Assembly (NCBI GenBank): GCA_020725885.1
Contig: DYEA01000007.1
Span: 310,001-374,000, forward strand
Direction of reading: 5' to 3'
DNA: 64,000 nt
Origin: Slackia sp.
GTDB taxonomy: Bacteria > Actinomycetota > Coriobacteriia > Anaerosomatales > Anaerosomataceae
Shown: positions 18,193-27,220 of the stretch, one piece after another
Numbering within the stretch: the first letter of the stretch is position 1
How the letters are laid out: each line of letters starts with the position of its first letter
The notes under the pieces: generated by a model
The model's database searches: none
What the model saw: the letters and a program-made list of their open reading frames with translations, nothing else
What the model was told of the DNA's origin: nothing
Translations under genes and position numbers: made by a program

Positions 18193-18840
18193 CTACTCCG
18201 ACGGCGTCGCGCCCGCAGGCGGCGTCGCCGGCGCCGACGGCTGCGCCCCGGCTGCAGACGTTGACGGCTGCACGATCGACATCGTGTACACCTCGAGCTT
18301 GATCAAGGCTTCCACGTACGGCTTCTCGTCCTCAGTCGACGCGACGTAGGTGTACGTCGCGTCGGTGACACGCACCCCCCGCTCAAGCTTCGCGATGCGG
18401 CGGAGGTAGTCGATGTGGTCGGACCAAGCGCCCTGCACGATCACCGAGATCGGGATCTTCGTGTATCCGAGGTCCTTGTTGGCCTGGTCGACGGCGGGGA
18501 CCGGCTCGCCAGGCGTGATCTGGGCGAAGGTCAGCCCGGCAGCGTTGGCCGCGTCCTGCAGGTTCACGATGATCGTCGGGAGCTCCGGAGCTTCCGGCAC
18601 CTGGTTCGCGATGCGCAGCATCTCCACCTGGGCGTCGGCGGCCTGCTGCTTGGCGCTCATCCGCCTGGCGACGATCGCGCGCTGCGCCTGGATGTCGCTC
18701 TCGACCTGCGCGATTTCGCCGTCGATGCGCTTGGCGCGGTCGAACTGCGGCAGTATCGCGAGGAAGATCGCCGCGGCCGTCACGGCCACGATCACCACGA
18801 TGCCGATGATCAGCTGGTTCTGTGCGGAAAGGCGGTTCAT
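18193..18840 (-). CDS. pilO: PilO pilus assembly protein
   Basis: This 215-residue bitopic protein has an N-terminal transmembrane helix (about 10-30), a coiled coil (35-75) and a ferredoxin-like periplasmic domain (about 90-190; PISVIVQGAWSDHIDYLRRI). PilO dimerises with PilN to form the inner-membrane alignment complex. It ends 17 bases before pilP and starts five bases after the pilN stop. Confidence 0.85.
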   Translation of the reverse strand: MNRLSAQNQLIIGIVVIVAVTAAAIFLAILPQFDRAKRIDGEIAQVESDIQAQRAIVARRMSAKQQAADAQVEMLRIANQVPEAPELPTIIVNLQDAANAAGLTFAQITPGEPVPAVDQANKDLGYTKIPISVIVQGAWSDHIDYLRRIAKLERGVRVTDATYTYVASTEDEKPYVEALIKLEVYTMSIVQPSTSAAGAQPSAPATPPAGATPSE

Positions 18841-18844
18841 GCGA

Positions 18845-19450
18845 TCACCTGCCTCCCGCTCCGGCCGTGCCCGTGGCCGTGGACGCAGCCTTCACGACGC
18901 CAGCCGTCACCGTGAACTGCAGCGCCGGCTGGTCCTCGACTTCGGTCTTCACGGAGTTCGACAGCCATACGTCGGCCAGCTGCTCGAGCTCTGCCAGGCG
19001 GACCAAGAGCTTCGCGACTGTCTTGTGACCGTAGTCCGGCGTGTCCGTCGCGTCGACCGAGAAGCCGTCGATCTGCAGCTTCGACTCTGCGGTCGCCTGG
19101 AGCACGGACACCCACATGTCCGAAGGAAGCACAAGCGAGATCTCGTCGAACAGCTTCGCCCAGTTCTGACGGGCGTCGAGAGCGAGCTGCGCCACCGAAC
19201 GTCTGCGAGCAAGCTCCGCCTGCTGCACCTCGAAGATCTCGAGCGAGGCCGCCTGCGCGGTGACCTGCTGCAGCTCCTGCTGCTTCGCCTCGAGGTCGCG
19301 CTGCTTCGCGTTCGCCCGCGTGAACGCGAACACCCAGACCCCGGCGAGAACCAGCGACACCAGGACGAGGGCCGCGACCATGTACGCCAGCCGGCGCTCC
19401 GCTTTGCGCTTCTCGAGTATCTCCGGAGGAAGCAGGTTCACGCGGATCAT
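18845..19450 (-). CDS. pilN: PilN pilus assembly protein
   Basis: This 201-residue bitopic protein begins with the cytoplasmic PilM-binding tail MIRVNLLPPEI (the INLLP-type motif). One membrane helix (about 22-44), a coiled coil and a ferredoxin-like domain follow. The tail inserts into PilM in the known PilM-PilN structures. It overlaps pilM by four bases. Confidence 0.9.
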   Translation of the reverse strand: MIRVNLLPPEILEKRKAERRLAYMVAALVLVSLVLAGVWVFAFTRANAKQRDLEAKQQELQQVTAQAASLEIFEVQQAELARRRSVAQLALDARQNWAKLFDEISLVLPSDMWVSVLQATAESKLQIDGFSVDATDTPDYGHKTVAKLLVRLAELEQLADVWLSNSVKTEVEDQPALQFTVTAGVVKAASTATGTAGAGGR

Positions 19451-20565
19451 GCCTGCAGCCCTCCCATCGCAAGCCCGACCGCAGTGACGCAGCCCATGCG
19501 ATCTTCAGTCAGGATAGCCTGCAGATTGCTGGGCACCTGGAGCCGGGCGAGCGGATCTCCGGGCACCACGCTCGCCTGGAGCCCCTTCTCGAGGTACCCG
19601 ACGAGGTTCTTCAGCTTTGCGCCGCTTCCAGTGACGATGATCTTCTGGATCGACCTCACCTGCGAAGTCTGCGTGAGGTAGTAATCGAGCGAGCGACGCA
19701 CTTCTGCGATGAACTTGTTCACCTCGCGCTCGAGGGCGTCTTGCACCGCTTGCGCCGTCTGAGCGTCGACTTCCGGCGGCACATCGCCGATGCCGGTCGT
19801 TATGTCAGGCAGGCCCACCTTGATCTTCAACGCCTCAGCCTCGTCGAACGTCAGACCGAGAGCGTTGGCGATGGCGTTCGTGAACTGTTCACCCGCAAGC
19901 GACGAGATGCGGTTGAAGCGCGGGATGCCGCGCTCCACGACCGTGATGTTCGTGATGTCGGACGCGATGTGGATGACGCCCGTGGCGCCAGACTCGTCCT
20001 CGAGGAATCCGCCCTGGCCACCCAGAAGGGCACGCACGATCGCGAACGAGTTCACGTCGATCTGGGTGAGCTTGAGCCCCGCCCCTTCCACAGCTGCCAC
20101 GACGTTGCCGATCATGTCGCGCTGGGCCGCGACGAGGAGCACTTCCATCATGTGCTCATCGGACGGGGTCATGTAGTCGCCGAGGATCTGGAAGTCGAGG
20201 ATGCTCTCCTCGACAGCCATGGGGATGTAGTCCTGCGCCTGGTACTGGATCGCGCCTTCCAGTTCAGCTCGTTCCATGAACGGCAGGTCGATGAGCCGGA
20301 CGACGACCTTCTGGTTCGCCACGCCGACGCAGACGTCCTTGCCGCGCACGCCTGAGCGCCGCCAGAGCTCGCGTATCGCGGCCGAGACGCTGTCAGGTGC
20401 GACGATCTCGCCAGCGACGACCGCCCCCATGGGCACGTCGACCATCCCGTACGCAGACACGGCGAACCCAGCACCCGATGGGCGGAGCTGAGCGACTCTG
20501 ACGTGATCGGTCCCGATGTCGAGACCGACGGCGGCGGATCCGCCACCGAAGGAGACGGAGACCAC
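19447..20565 (-). CDS. pilM: PilM actin-like pilus ATPase
   Basis: This 372-residue FtsA-like cytoplasmic protein carries nucleotide-binding motifs VGLDIGTDHVRVAQL at the N-terminus, GVIHIASDITNITVV in the middle and ITGSGAKLKNL-like IVTGSGAKLKNLVGYLE near the C-terminus. It couples to PilN on the cytoplasmic face. A longer frame begins further upstream, but AAGGAGGG lies five bases before a GTG at 20565, and that was chosen as the start. It opens the pilM-N-O-P block. Confidence 0.93.
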   Translation of the reverse strand: MVSVSFGGGSAAVGLDIGTDHVRVAQLRPSGAGFAVSAYGMVDVPMGAVVAGEIVAPDSVSAAIRELWRRSGVRGKDVCVGVANQKVVVRLIDLPFMERAELEGAIQYQAQDYIPMAVEESILDFQILGDYMTPSDEHMMEVLLVAAQRDMIGNVVAAVEGAGLKLTQIDVNSFAIVRALLGGQGGFLEDESGATGVIHIASDITNITVVERGIPRFNRISSLAGEQFTNAIANALGLTFDEAEALKIKVGLPDITTGIGDVPPEVDAQTAQAVQDALEREVNKFIAEVRRSLDYYLTQTSQVRSIQKIIVTGSGAKLKNLVGYLEKGLQASVVPGDPLARLQVPSNLQAILTEDRMGCVTAVGLAMGGLQA

Positions 20566-20687
20566 GCGACCCTCCTTCAACAGTGCCACGACGAAGCTGC
20601 GACCAGTGCTGGGTGTGTGCTGCGTATACCCCCTCGTGGTTCCATCAGGCCCTACGAGCGAGCGGCCATGTGAATCCGTGCATGAAC

Positions 20688-20716
20688 ATCGAACCGCAGT
20701 GTCGCCGGATTGTCAA
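20688..20716 (-). promoter_or_regulatory. Possible promoter for pilM-N-O-P
   Basis: TTGACA (20716 to 20711, minus strand) and TTCGAT (20693 to 20688) are 17 bases apart in the 173-base gap before the pilM GTG. The -35 is perfect and the -10 is poor. The leader would be about 115 bases long. Confidence 0.35.
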
Positions 20717-20738
20717 TACGTGCCGTTCGCGGCCTATG

Positions 20739-22364
20739 TCAGCGGCGCGTCCACAGGCCAGGCATCAGCAGGCCGGAATCGACGCCCGGAAGCGACTGCG
20801 GCAGGTAGGTCGGCAGGAGCGGGTTGGTCACCAGGCACATGTTCGGGTGCTGCGAGTCGATGCGCCCTGCGATGACGGAGCCACGCATCAGCACGTTGTG
20901 CTGGAAGGTGACCACACCTTGCGCGTAGAACGCGCCCGCGACGGTCGGCGACGCCTTGCGCGCCAGTTCCAGCGCCGAGTTGCCGCCGAGCGAGTTGTTG
21001 TCTTGCGTGGCGACGATCAGGTTGCCGGGGGTGGCAAGGCCGAGCGCCCACTTGTTCTGCTCGCCGATCCAGTTGTAGTTGCCCGATGCGTCCGGGGTGT
21101 CGCTGCCGTACGGACGCAGCATGCCGTTGATGGTGATGTTGCCGTTCGCGACGATGGTGCCGTTGCCGATGTAGTACATGTCTTCGGTGAACGTCACCGG
21201 CCCGTCCACGAACACCGTGCCCTCGATGTACAGGATCTTGCGTGTGTTGTCGTACGCGAAGTCGTCGTGGCTGTTCGTGAGCGTATAGTGACCGTCGCCC
21301 GAGAGCGTCGTGCCCGTCGTGGTGAGCGACCCCCACGATCCGAAGGTGCGCCCGCCGATCGACAGCGCGGTCGACCCCTGCCCCGGCGCAGAGATGCTGC
21401 CGTCGGCGTTGCCGATGAACTTGTAGCACGCGTTGCGCGTGCCAGCGGGCCGTGTGTCCGCGTACTGCCGGGCCCACGTCGAGCTGTTCGGCGGCTGCAT
21501 CGTGGTGTAGGTGTTCGGGTCGTTGCCGATGGACTCGAGGTTGGCCGTGGTCGAGCGGTCCGCCGGTCCCATGATGTTATCGACGGATTCCGCCTGCGCC
21601 TTGGTCGCCCACGCCTGGAGCTGCTCGGCGGAGATGCTCGGCAGCGTGATGTCGGGCACCGAACGCGAAACCTGGCTCACGAACACGCCTCCCGCACCGC
21701 CTTTGGTGTCGTTCGGCGGCACGGTGCCGTCGCAGAACACGCGGATGTACTGCGTCTCGGAGCCGAGCTGCCCGCTCGACGCGACGCTGACGCTGCCGCC
21801 CTTCACGAACAGCGGCCCTTCGAGCACCTTCATGTTGGCAGCGATGGCCAGGTTGCCCTTCATGTAGAACGGCCCGACGATGTTGCTCGTGCCCTTCAGA
21901 CCGCCCGAACCGCTGATGAGGGTCTGGTCGCCTGTCCCGGCGAAGTTCATCTTCCACAGGTTCATGAAGTAGAAGTGCTGCGCGACCGTCTCCTGCGTCC
22001 CGTCCTTCCCGACGCCGACCGACGTCAGCCGATACTCGCCGTAGCCCGGGTCGAGACTTTCGATCGTGACGGTGTACGAGCCGTCAGGGGTGGTTCCGGT
22101 CACCGGGAACGTTCCGTTCGAGATGCTTTCCTCGGTGAACGAAGCAAGCACCCGGTCGAGGCCGGTGTTGGCGGCCCGAAAGGCTTTGGACTCGTTCTCG
22201 ACGCGCCGCGACTCGTGCAGCGACTGGCTCGCGAGAGCGTACGAGCCGACCGCGAGCACGGTGATGACCGCGATGACTCCGAGCACCGTGATCATCGCGA
22301 CGCCCGAATCGTCGCGCACGACCAGTCGCGCCTTCTTCACGATCTTCTCGACCATCTCGACCAC
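20739..22364 (-). CDS. PilX-like large prepilin-related protein
   Basis: This 541-residue protein has an N-terminal hydrophobic segment after DDSG (VAMITVLGVIAVITVLAVGSY). It resembles a class III signal but has Thr rather than Glu at position +5, like PilX/GspK-type initiators. Residues about 130-480 are Gly/Thr/Asn-rich with short strand-like repeats (GTIVANGNITING, GTVFVDGPVTF) that suggest a beta-helix or bactofilin-like sheet. It follows pilW by seven bases. It probably forms part of a pilus tip or priming complex. The large extracellular domain is unlike the small PilX of proteobacteria. Confidence 0.6.
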   Translation of the reverse strand: MVEMVEKIVKKARLVVRDDSGVAMITVLGVIAVITVLAVGSYALASQSLHESRRVENESKAFRAANTGLDRVLASFTEESISNGTFPVTGTTPDGSYTVTIESLDPGYGEYRLTSVGVGKDGTQETVAQHFYFMNLWKMNFAGTGDQTLISGSGGLKGTSNIVGPFYMKGNLAIAANMKVLEGPLFVKGGSVSVASSGQLGSETQYIRVFCDGTVPPNDTKGGAGGVFVSQVSRSVPDITLPSISAEQLQAWATKAQAESVDNIMGPADRSTTANLESIGNDPNTYTTMQPPNSSTWARQYADTRPAGTRNACYKFIGNADGSISAPGQGSTALSIGGRTFGSWGSLTTTGTTLSGDGHYTLTNSHDDFAYDNTRKILYIEGTVFVDGPVTFTEDMYYIGNGTIVANGNITINGMLRPYGSDTPDASGNYNWIGEQNKWALGLATPGNLIVATQDNNSLGGNSALELARKASPTVAGAFYAQGVVTFQHNVLMRGSVIAGRIDSQHPNMCLVTNPLLPTYLPQSLPGVDSGLLMPGLWTRR

Positions 22365-22371
22365 GCCCTCG

Positions 22372-22944
22372 TCAGTAGTTGCGGAACAGCACGGTGCGGG
22401 AATCGGAGAACTGCCGTCCGTCGTACATCGTCACCACCGTGACGACGACTCGGATGGCTTTCGACGGCACGTCGCCCATGTTGGTGATCTGGTTGCCGGC
22501 CTTGTCGTAGAAACGGAACAGCGGCGTGCCGGTCTGCACGTTGTAGTTGTGGGTCGACCAGGCGTACGTGGTCGGGCTGCGTTCGTACGTGCCGTCCTGC
22601 CTGATCTCCGCGTTCGAGATGACAAGCCTGTGGTCTGCCGTCGCCTGCATCTCCCAAACCTCTCGGTGTCCATCGGAGTCAGCGTCCGCTTCGCACTTGA
22701 TCCGATACGCGGTCACACCGGGATACGTCGAGTCGATACGGTACTGCTGCTGCATCACGCGCTCGATCTGGAGAAGCGGCGAGCTCACTTCGCGCGCGAA
22801 CCAGGCCTGGCGGTCCGACAGCCGGCTGTAGGTGTGGGAGGCCTGGAAGCCTGCCCACGTCGCCGCCAGGATGATGCCGAGCAGCCCGAGCGCCGCCACC
22901 AGCTCGGAGAGGGTGAAACCGTCGTCTCTGTGCAGGCGATCCAT
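22372..22944 (-). CDS. PilW-like minor prepilin
   Basis: This 190-residue protein carries a textbook prepilin leader: RDDG then FTLSELVAALGLLGIILAAT, with Glu at +5. A pilin-like soluble domain of about 150 residues follows. Size and position between pilV-like and pilX-like genes match minor pilin operons. It would be processed by the prepilin peptidase at 24539-25354. It starts six bases after the stop of the 492-residue prepilin. Confidence 0.75.
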   Translation of the reverse strand: MDRLHRDDGFTLSELVAALGLLGIILAATWAGFQASHTYSRLSDRQAWFAREVSSPLLQIERVMQQQYRIDSTYPGVTAYRIKCEADADSDGHREVWEMQATADHRLVISNAEIRQDGTYERSPTTYAWSTHNYNVQTGTPLFRFYDKAGNQITNMGDVPSKAIRVVVTVVTMYDGRQFSDSRTVLFRNY

Positions 22945-22950
22945 CCGGCG

Positions 22951-24429
22951 TCACCACCCGTACGTGGGCAGCGGCGAAGTACCGCTCGGGCCCACGATAT
23001 TCGAACGCACGGTGACGGGGACCGGCGTCTGCAACAGGCCGCCTGCCGTGCCGGTCGGTGTCACGGTGACCTCGAACTGGTAGTAGTAGTCGGTCGTCTT
23101 CTTGTGCGAGTCGGTGTATGTGTTGGTGGTCAGGGTCTGGTACAGCGTCAGCGTGGTCGGGCTCGCGCCTCTGTACAATCTGTAGGTAAGGCTGCCGCTC
23201 ACGTACGGGAACTGTGGAGGTGAGCAGGTGAGCACGACAGTGCGGTTGCTGCCTGACACAGTGCTTGTCGCCGTCAGCGCCGGCCGGCTCACCCAGGCCT
23301 GCGGGTGGTAGTACCAGTCAGGGAGCCGCAGGTTGCGGGCGCTGTGCGCTTGCATGCGCATGTAGTAGCGCGAGAACGGGTCCGTGGGGACTGTACCGCT
23401 CGTGCTGCGGTAGGTGTTCGTACCGCCGACGAACGATGTGAACGTCCACGTGTCGCTCGATGCAGCCTGCTTGTAGCACTCCACCCGGTAGTGGTCGGTC
23501 GGCGTCGTACCGTCCATGACCTCGTTCCAGCTCAGGTAGCTCTCGGTGGCCGTGCGCGCCTCCACTGTCGAGGTCGTCTGCAACGGTGGCGCGTAATTGT
23601 CCACGAGGAAGTGCCGCACTGTGTACTTGCTGACTCCCCCGGAGTCAAGCACGTACGCGCTGATGGTGCGATATCCGTCGACGATCTCCTGCGTGCCAAG
23701 CTCGTCCGTCTGCAGCGTGTTCCAGATGAACGAAGGCGTCGTGAACGACTGCTGGTCGATGTTCGCCCACGACCCGAGGTTGCCCATCGAGTCCTTCAGC
23801 ACGAACTGGTCGTCGCACCACAGGATGACGGAGCTGACCGTGCGGCCTTCCGAAGCTTCTGCCACCGCGCCCACCGTGAGCGCTCCGCCAGAATGCTGCG
23901 ATCCCCATACCACCGTGTTCTCAGGAGGCGTAGAGCTCGTGAAGGCGATAGTCGGATCGGTCTGCGGATTGCTGACCGCTTGCGTGAGGAACTGGTCGCG
24001 GTCGCGGATGAGCACCTCGGTGACGTACGACATCGGGTTCGCGCTGCCGCGGGTGACGGTGACCGCGAGCCGCAACCGCTTCAGATTCGGGCTGGTCGAA
24101 GACGTGAGCGTCGTCGGAATCGAGACCGTGGGCCGAATCACCACGACGTACTCGCCGACCGTCTGCGTCTCGACCGCCGCCAGCGCGCCACCCTCGCTCA
24201 CGAGCTTCACCTGCGAGAACGGCATCGCGCTCACGCGCTCGACATACGCGTTGATCGCGTTCGTCATGACCGCCCGCTGCTTGGCGGTCAGGCTCATCTG
24301 CGTGGTCGTCCCGAGGAGGCCGAGCACGGCCGTCAGCACGAAGAAGAAGATGACGGCCGAGACGACGATCTCGAGCATGCCGAGACCATCGTCGGCAGAC
24401 AGCCGCTTCATGAGACCGTTCTTGCTCAT
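22951..24429 (-). CDS. PilV-like prepilin with fibronectin-like extracellular region
   Basis: This is a 492-residue prepilin. Its leader ends ADDG and is followed by LGMLEIVVSAVIFFFVLT with Glu at +5, so cleavage is expected. About 450 residues follow, including two regions reminiscent of fibronectin type III folds (about 300-390 around ESYLSWNEVMDGTTP, and 395-480 around LTYRLYRGASPT with TDYYYQFEVTV). Such a size is far above usual minor pilins and suggests an adhesin-type tip subunit. The ATG at 24429 has AGGGG seven bases upstream; the open frame continues further but out of context. Confidence 0.7.
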   Translation of the reverse strand: MSKNGLMKRLSADDGLGMLEIVVSAVIFFFVLTAVLGLLGTTTQMSLTAKQRAVMTNAINAYVERVSAMPFSQVKLVSEGGALAAVETQTVGEYVVVIRPTVSIPTTLTSSTSPNLKRLRLAVTVTRGSANPMSYVTEVLIRDRDQFLTQAVSNPQTDPTIAFTSSTPPENTVVWGSQHSGGALTVGAVAEASEGRTVSSVILWCDDQFVLKDSMGNLGSWANIDQQSFTTPSFIWNTLQTDELGTQEIVDGYRTISAYVLDSGGVSKYTVRHFLVDNYAPPLQTTSTVEARTATESYLSWNEVMDGTTPTDHYRVECYKQAASSDTWTFTSFVGGTNTYRSTSGTVPTDPFSRYYMRMQAHSARNLRLPDWYYHPQAWVSRPALTATSTVSGSNRTVVLTCSPPQFPYVSGSLTYRLYRGASPTTLTLYQTLTTNTYTDSHKKTTDYYYQFEVTVTPTGTAGGLLQTPVPVTVRSNIVGPSGTSPLPTYGW

Positions 24430-24523
24430 CGCAATCGCCCCTGTGGTCGGTCGCGTCGCTGACCAGTGTATCGGCGCACGCCGCGGCTCGCTTGAGCGCG
24501 CAGTGACGCTCAACACACTCTTA

Positions 24524-24529
24524 ATTGTA
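24524..24529 (-). promoter_or_regulatory. Possible -10 element for the minor pilin genes
   Basis: TACAAT on the minus strand lies 95 bases before the PilV-like start. A TTGCAG lies 20 bases further upstream, a spacing longer than usual. It would serve the three prepilin genes down to the PilX-like one. Confidence 0.3.
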
Positions 24530-24538
24530 CCCTGGCCG

Positions 24539-25354
24539 TCACGAAAGACCTGCAAGGCGCAGGTATGCGGCAAGCAGGGGCTTACCCCACAGCGCCGTCA
24601 CGATCGCGCCGAGCGCGAGGAACGGGCCGAACGGGATCGCCGCATCACGGGCTCCGCGCTTCGACGCCACGCCGACAATTGCTCCGGCAAAGCTTCCGAC
24701 GAGGAGCGCCATCAGCACGAACGGCCCGAGGTACAGTCCGTATGCGGCGAGCAGCTTCACGTCCCCCATGCCGAGCCCGGCGCGGCCACGCAGCCGCTCG
24801 TAGACGAGCGCGGCTGAAAGCGGCACGCCGCCACCAAGCAGGAGCCCGAGAAGAGCGCTCGTTGCGGCCCAAGGGCCAGCCGCGGACCCAACCAGCGGAC
24901 ACGCCGGGACGCCGACCAGCGCAACGACCACCCCCAGCAGGCCGACTCCGCCGAGCATCGCCACGAGCGCATTCGGCAGCCGGCGGTGGTCGAGGTCGAT
25001 GGCCGCGAGGATGAGCGACAGGTAGAAGAGCGCGATCCCGAACAGCGCGCGCGGCGATGCACCCCACGCGAGCGCGGCCGCCGCCCACAAGACGCCGGAC
25101 GCGAGTTCGACTGCAGGGTATCGCCACGAGATCGGCTCGCCGCAGGAGCGGCACCGCCCACGCAGCAAGAGCCACGAGAGCACTGGGACGTTGTCGTACC
25201 AGCGGATCGGCGCCCCGCACCGCGGACAGTGCGAAGGCGGCGACACGAGCGACTCGCCGCGCGGCAAGCGCCAGATGACGACGTTCGCGAACGACCCGAA
25301 CGCGAGCCCGAACAGAGATGCTCCAAGAACCAGGGCGACCGATTCGACCGACAT
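24539..25354 (-). CDS. pilD: Prepilin peptidase / N-methyltransferase
   Basis: This 271-residue polytopic membrane enzyme has about seven or eight helices. A zinc-binding tetracysteine cytoplasmic loop (CPRC about 43-46 and CRSC about 68-71) lies in the methyltransferase part. The two catalytic aspartates of the GXGD protease family are in AAIDLDHRRLPN and GLGMGDVKL. It should cleave and N-methylate the four prepilins encoded around it. In several actinobacteria the peptidase gene lies between aroE and aroC, where the whole pilus cluster sits here. Confidence 0.95.
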   Translation of the reverse strand: MSVESVALVLGASLFGLAFGSFANVVIWRLPRGESLVSPPSHCPRCGAPIRWYDNVPVLSWLLLRGRCRSCGEPISWRYPAVELASGVLWAAAALAWGASPRALFGIALFYLSLILAAIDLDHRRLPNALVAMLGGVGLLGVVVALVGVPACPLVGSAAGPWAATSALLGLLLGGGVPLSAALVYERLRGRAGLGMGDVKLLAAYGLYLGPFVLMALLVGSFAGAIVGVASKRGARDAAIPFGPFLALGAIVTALWGKPLLAAYLRLAGLS

Positions 25355-25402
25355 GCCGTTCCCTCGGATCCGATGGTGGCAGCAAGGCCACAGGATACAC
25401 GA

Positions 25403-25429
25403 AGAGGCCGCGGGAATTCCGCGGCCTCT
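25403..25429 (-). terminator. Hairpin after the major pilin gene
   Basis: An 11-bp perfect inverted repeat (AGAGGCCGCGG and its complement) with loop GAATT starts 22 bases after the pilin stop and 49 bases before pilD. There is no uridine run. It may attenuate transcription into pilD and stabilise the pilin mRNA end, which would help produce far more pilin than peptidase. Confidence 0.55.
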
Positions 25430-25451
25430 CGCGTGCGTGCTGCGTCGAAGA

Positions 25452-25841
25452 CTAGAAGTGCGAGTGGCGGAGCGTGCCGTCGGTCAGCCAGACGCCGTCG
25501 CCATCGTCGCCCGTCACGGTGCCAGCGGCGTTGACATAGTACAGGTCAGCAGTGGTGCCTGCCGGGCAGTGCGGGACGTCCTTGATGTACGCGCCGCCAG
25601 TGGTCAGTTCGTCGTTGCCGTCGATGGCCTTGGCCGTCCACTGGTTGTTGGGGTCGGCCGCGAGCCACTGCTGCACAGCGCCTTCGATCGTGCGCTGGTT
25701 CGAGTGGCAGGTGCGCAGACGGGCGTTGCGGGACGCTGCGTTGAAGACCGGGATAGCGATGGCGACAAGGATACCGATAATAAGCACGACGACCATCAGT
25801 TCGACGAGAGTGAAGCCCTCGTCCCTCTTGAACATCCGCAT
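25452..25841 (-). CDS. pilA: Major type IV pilin (GspG/PilA-type prepilin)
   Basis: This 129-residue prepilin has the short leader MRMFKRDEG, then FTLVELMVVVLIIGILVAIA with Glu at +5. A compact C-terminal domain has two cysteines (residues about 53 and 91) that could form a disulphide. It is the shortest and most canonical prepilin of the cluster and has the best ribosome-binding site (AGGAGGT nine bases before ATG). Both features point to the major subunit. Its own hairpin follows. Two Asp/Gly-rich segments near the C-terminus (DGNDELTTGG, TGDDGDGVW) resemble the calcium-binding-like end of GspG pseudopilins, so that alternative remains open. Confidence 0.85.
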   Translation of the reverse strand: MRMFKRDEGFTLVELMVVVLIIGILVAIAIPVFNAASRNARLRTCHSNQRTIEGAVQQWLAADPNNQWTAKAIDGNDELTTGGAYIKDVPHCPAGTTADLYYVNAAGTVTGDDGDGVWLTDGTLRHSHF

Positions 25842-25957
25842 GGATGCCCACCTCCTCTTGCTCGGGGCTCCCGCCCCACTGCCTACATGCCTTGTATCGG
25901 CATCTGCAAGCCGCGCTTGAGACGCAATCTACAAGATTCCCAGAATCGTCCCGGCCC

Positions 25958-27172
25958 TCACTTCACGAGCGTGATGACCTGGAACATCGGCATGTACAGC
26001 GCGATGACGATGCCGCCGACGACGACCGCGAGGGTCGCCATCATGAGCGGCTCGATGATCGAGGTGAGGCCGTCGACCGTCGTGCTCACCTCTTCGTCGT
26101 AGAAGTCGGCGATCTTCGTGAGCATGGCGTCGAGCGCGCCCGTCTCTTCGCCGACCGCGATCATCTGCACGAGCATCGAGGGGAACAACGGGTTCTCGCC
26201 GAGCGGCTTGGCGATGGTCTCGCCTTCCTTGATGGCGGACCGCACCTTTTTCACCGCTTGCGCGACGACCTCGTTGCCCGAGGTGTCGGCCACGATATCG
26301 AGGGCTGAGAGGATCGGCACACCGGCCGCCACGAGCGTGCCGAACGTCCGCGTGAACCGCGCGAGCGACATCTTGCGGACGAGCGGCCCGACGATGGGCA
26401 TCCTGAGCTTGATGCCGTCCCAGATCAGCCGCCCGGCGTCGGTGCCCTTCCACATGTTGAACGCGATCGCGCCGACGATCACCGCGATGAGCGTGATGAG
26501 TCCAGGGAGCCCACGCGCGCCCTCCGAGATGTTGACCAGGATCTGCGTGGGAAGCGGCAGCGTACCGCCCATGTCCGCGAACATCTTCTGGAAGGTGGGC
26601 ACGACGAAGATCATCATCGCGACGAGCACGAGGAACACGAGGACGGCCATTGCCACCGGGTACGTCATCGCCGACTTGATGCGGCCCTTGAGGCGGGCGT
26701 CGTTCTCGAAGTGGTCCGCCACACGCAGCAGGACCTCGTCCAACACACCACCGGTCTCGCCGGCCCGCACCATGTTGATGAAGATGGGCGGGAAGATCTT
26801 CGGGTGTTTCGCCATGGCGTCCGACAGCGACTGCCCAGCTTCGACGTCCCGGCCGACCTGCGCGATGACCTCTCTGAGCTCCTTGCTGTCGGACTGCTCA
26901 GCCAAGATCGCCAGGCATTTCGTGAGCGACAGGCCGGCGTTGATCATGGTCGCGAACTGCCGCGCAAAGACCGTGATGTCCTTGGTCTTGACAGACGTCC
27001 CGAACTGGATCTTGTTCAGCGCGGCGAGCCGGTCTTCGCTCAAGTCGAGGACGATGTAGCCCATCTGACGGAGCTTGACCGCCACAGCATCGCGGCTCTC
27101 GCCTTCCAGGCGGCCGCTCACGACCTTGCCGGTCTTGTCCCGGACCGTGTACTTGAAGGTGATGGTGGCCAT
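25958..27172 (-). CDS. pilC: PilC inner-membrane platform protein
   Basis: This 404-residue GspF-family protein is the cytoplasmic-membrane base on which the ATPases act. Two repeated four-helix cytoplasmic domains (about 65-190 and 270-390) are separated by paired membrane segments at about 170-190 and 220-245. A final helix (about 375-398) follows. FARQFATMINAGLSLTKCLAIL and FTRTFGTLVAAGVPILSALDI are the repeat signatures. It lies 48 bases after pilT and 116 bases before the pilin gene. Confidence 0.95.
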   Translation of the reverse strand: MATITFKYTVRDKTGKVVSGRLEGESRDAVAVKLRQMGYIVLDLSEDRLAALNKIQFGTSVKTKDITVFARQFATMINAGLSLTKCLAILAEQSDSKELREVIAQVGRDVEAGQSLSDAMAKHPKIFPPIFINMVRAGETGGVLDEVLLRVADHFENDARLKGRIKSAMTYPVAMAVLVFLVLVAMMIFVVPTFQKMFADMGGTLPLPTQILVNISEGARGLPGLITLIAVIVGAIAFNMWKGTDAGRLIWDGIKLRMPIVGPLVRKMSLARFTRTFGTLVAAGVPILSALDIVADTSGNEVVAQAVKKVRSAIKEGETIAKPLGENPLFPSMLVQMIAVGEETGALDAMLTKIADFYDEEVSTTVDGLTSIIEPLMMATLAVVVGGIVIALYMPMFQVITLVK

Positions 27173-27220
27173 CGTGCGCCCCTTCTTCTCCGCTGCGGAT
27201 CAGGCTGCGTATCGTGCTAG

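Noticed and set aside
20566-20589. ATG-type start of pilM at 20589
   Set aside because: The AAGGAGGG ribosome-binding sequence would be inside the coding frame. Its spacing fits the GTG at 20565 and the shorter N-terminus matches PilM proteins.
25842-25957. Sigma-54-type promoter in front of the pilin gene
   Set aside because: No GG-N10-GC pattern with the right flanks (TGGCAC-N5-TTGC) is present in the 116-base gap. A TTGCAG with a weak TAGGCA at 18 bases is too poor to report.
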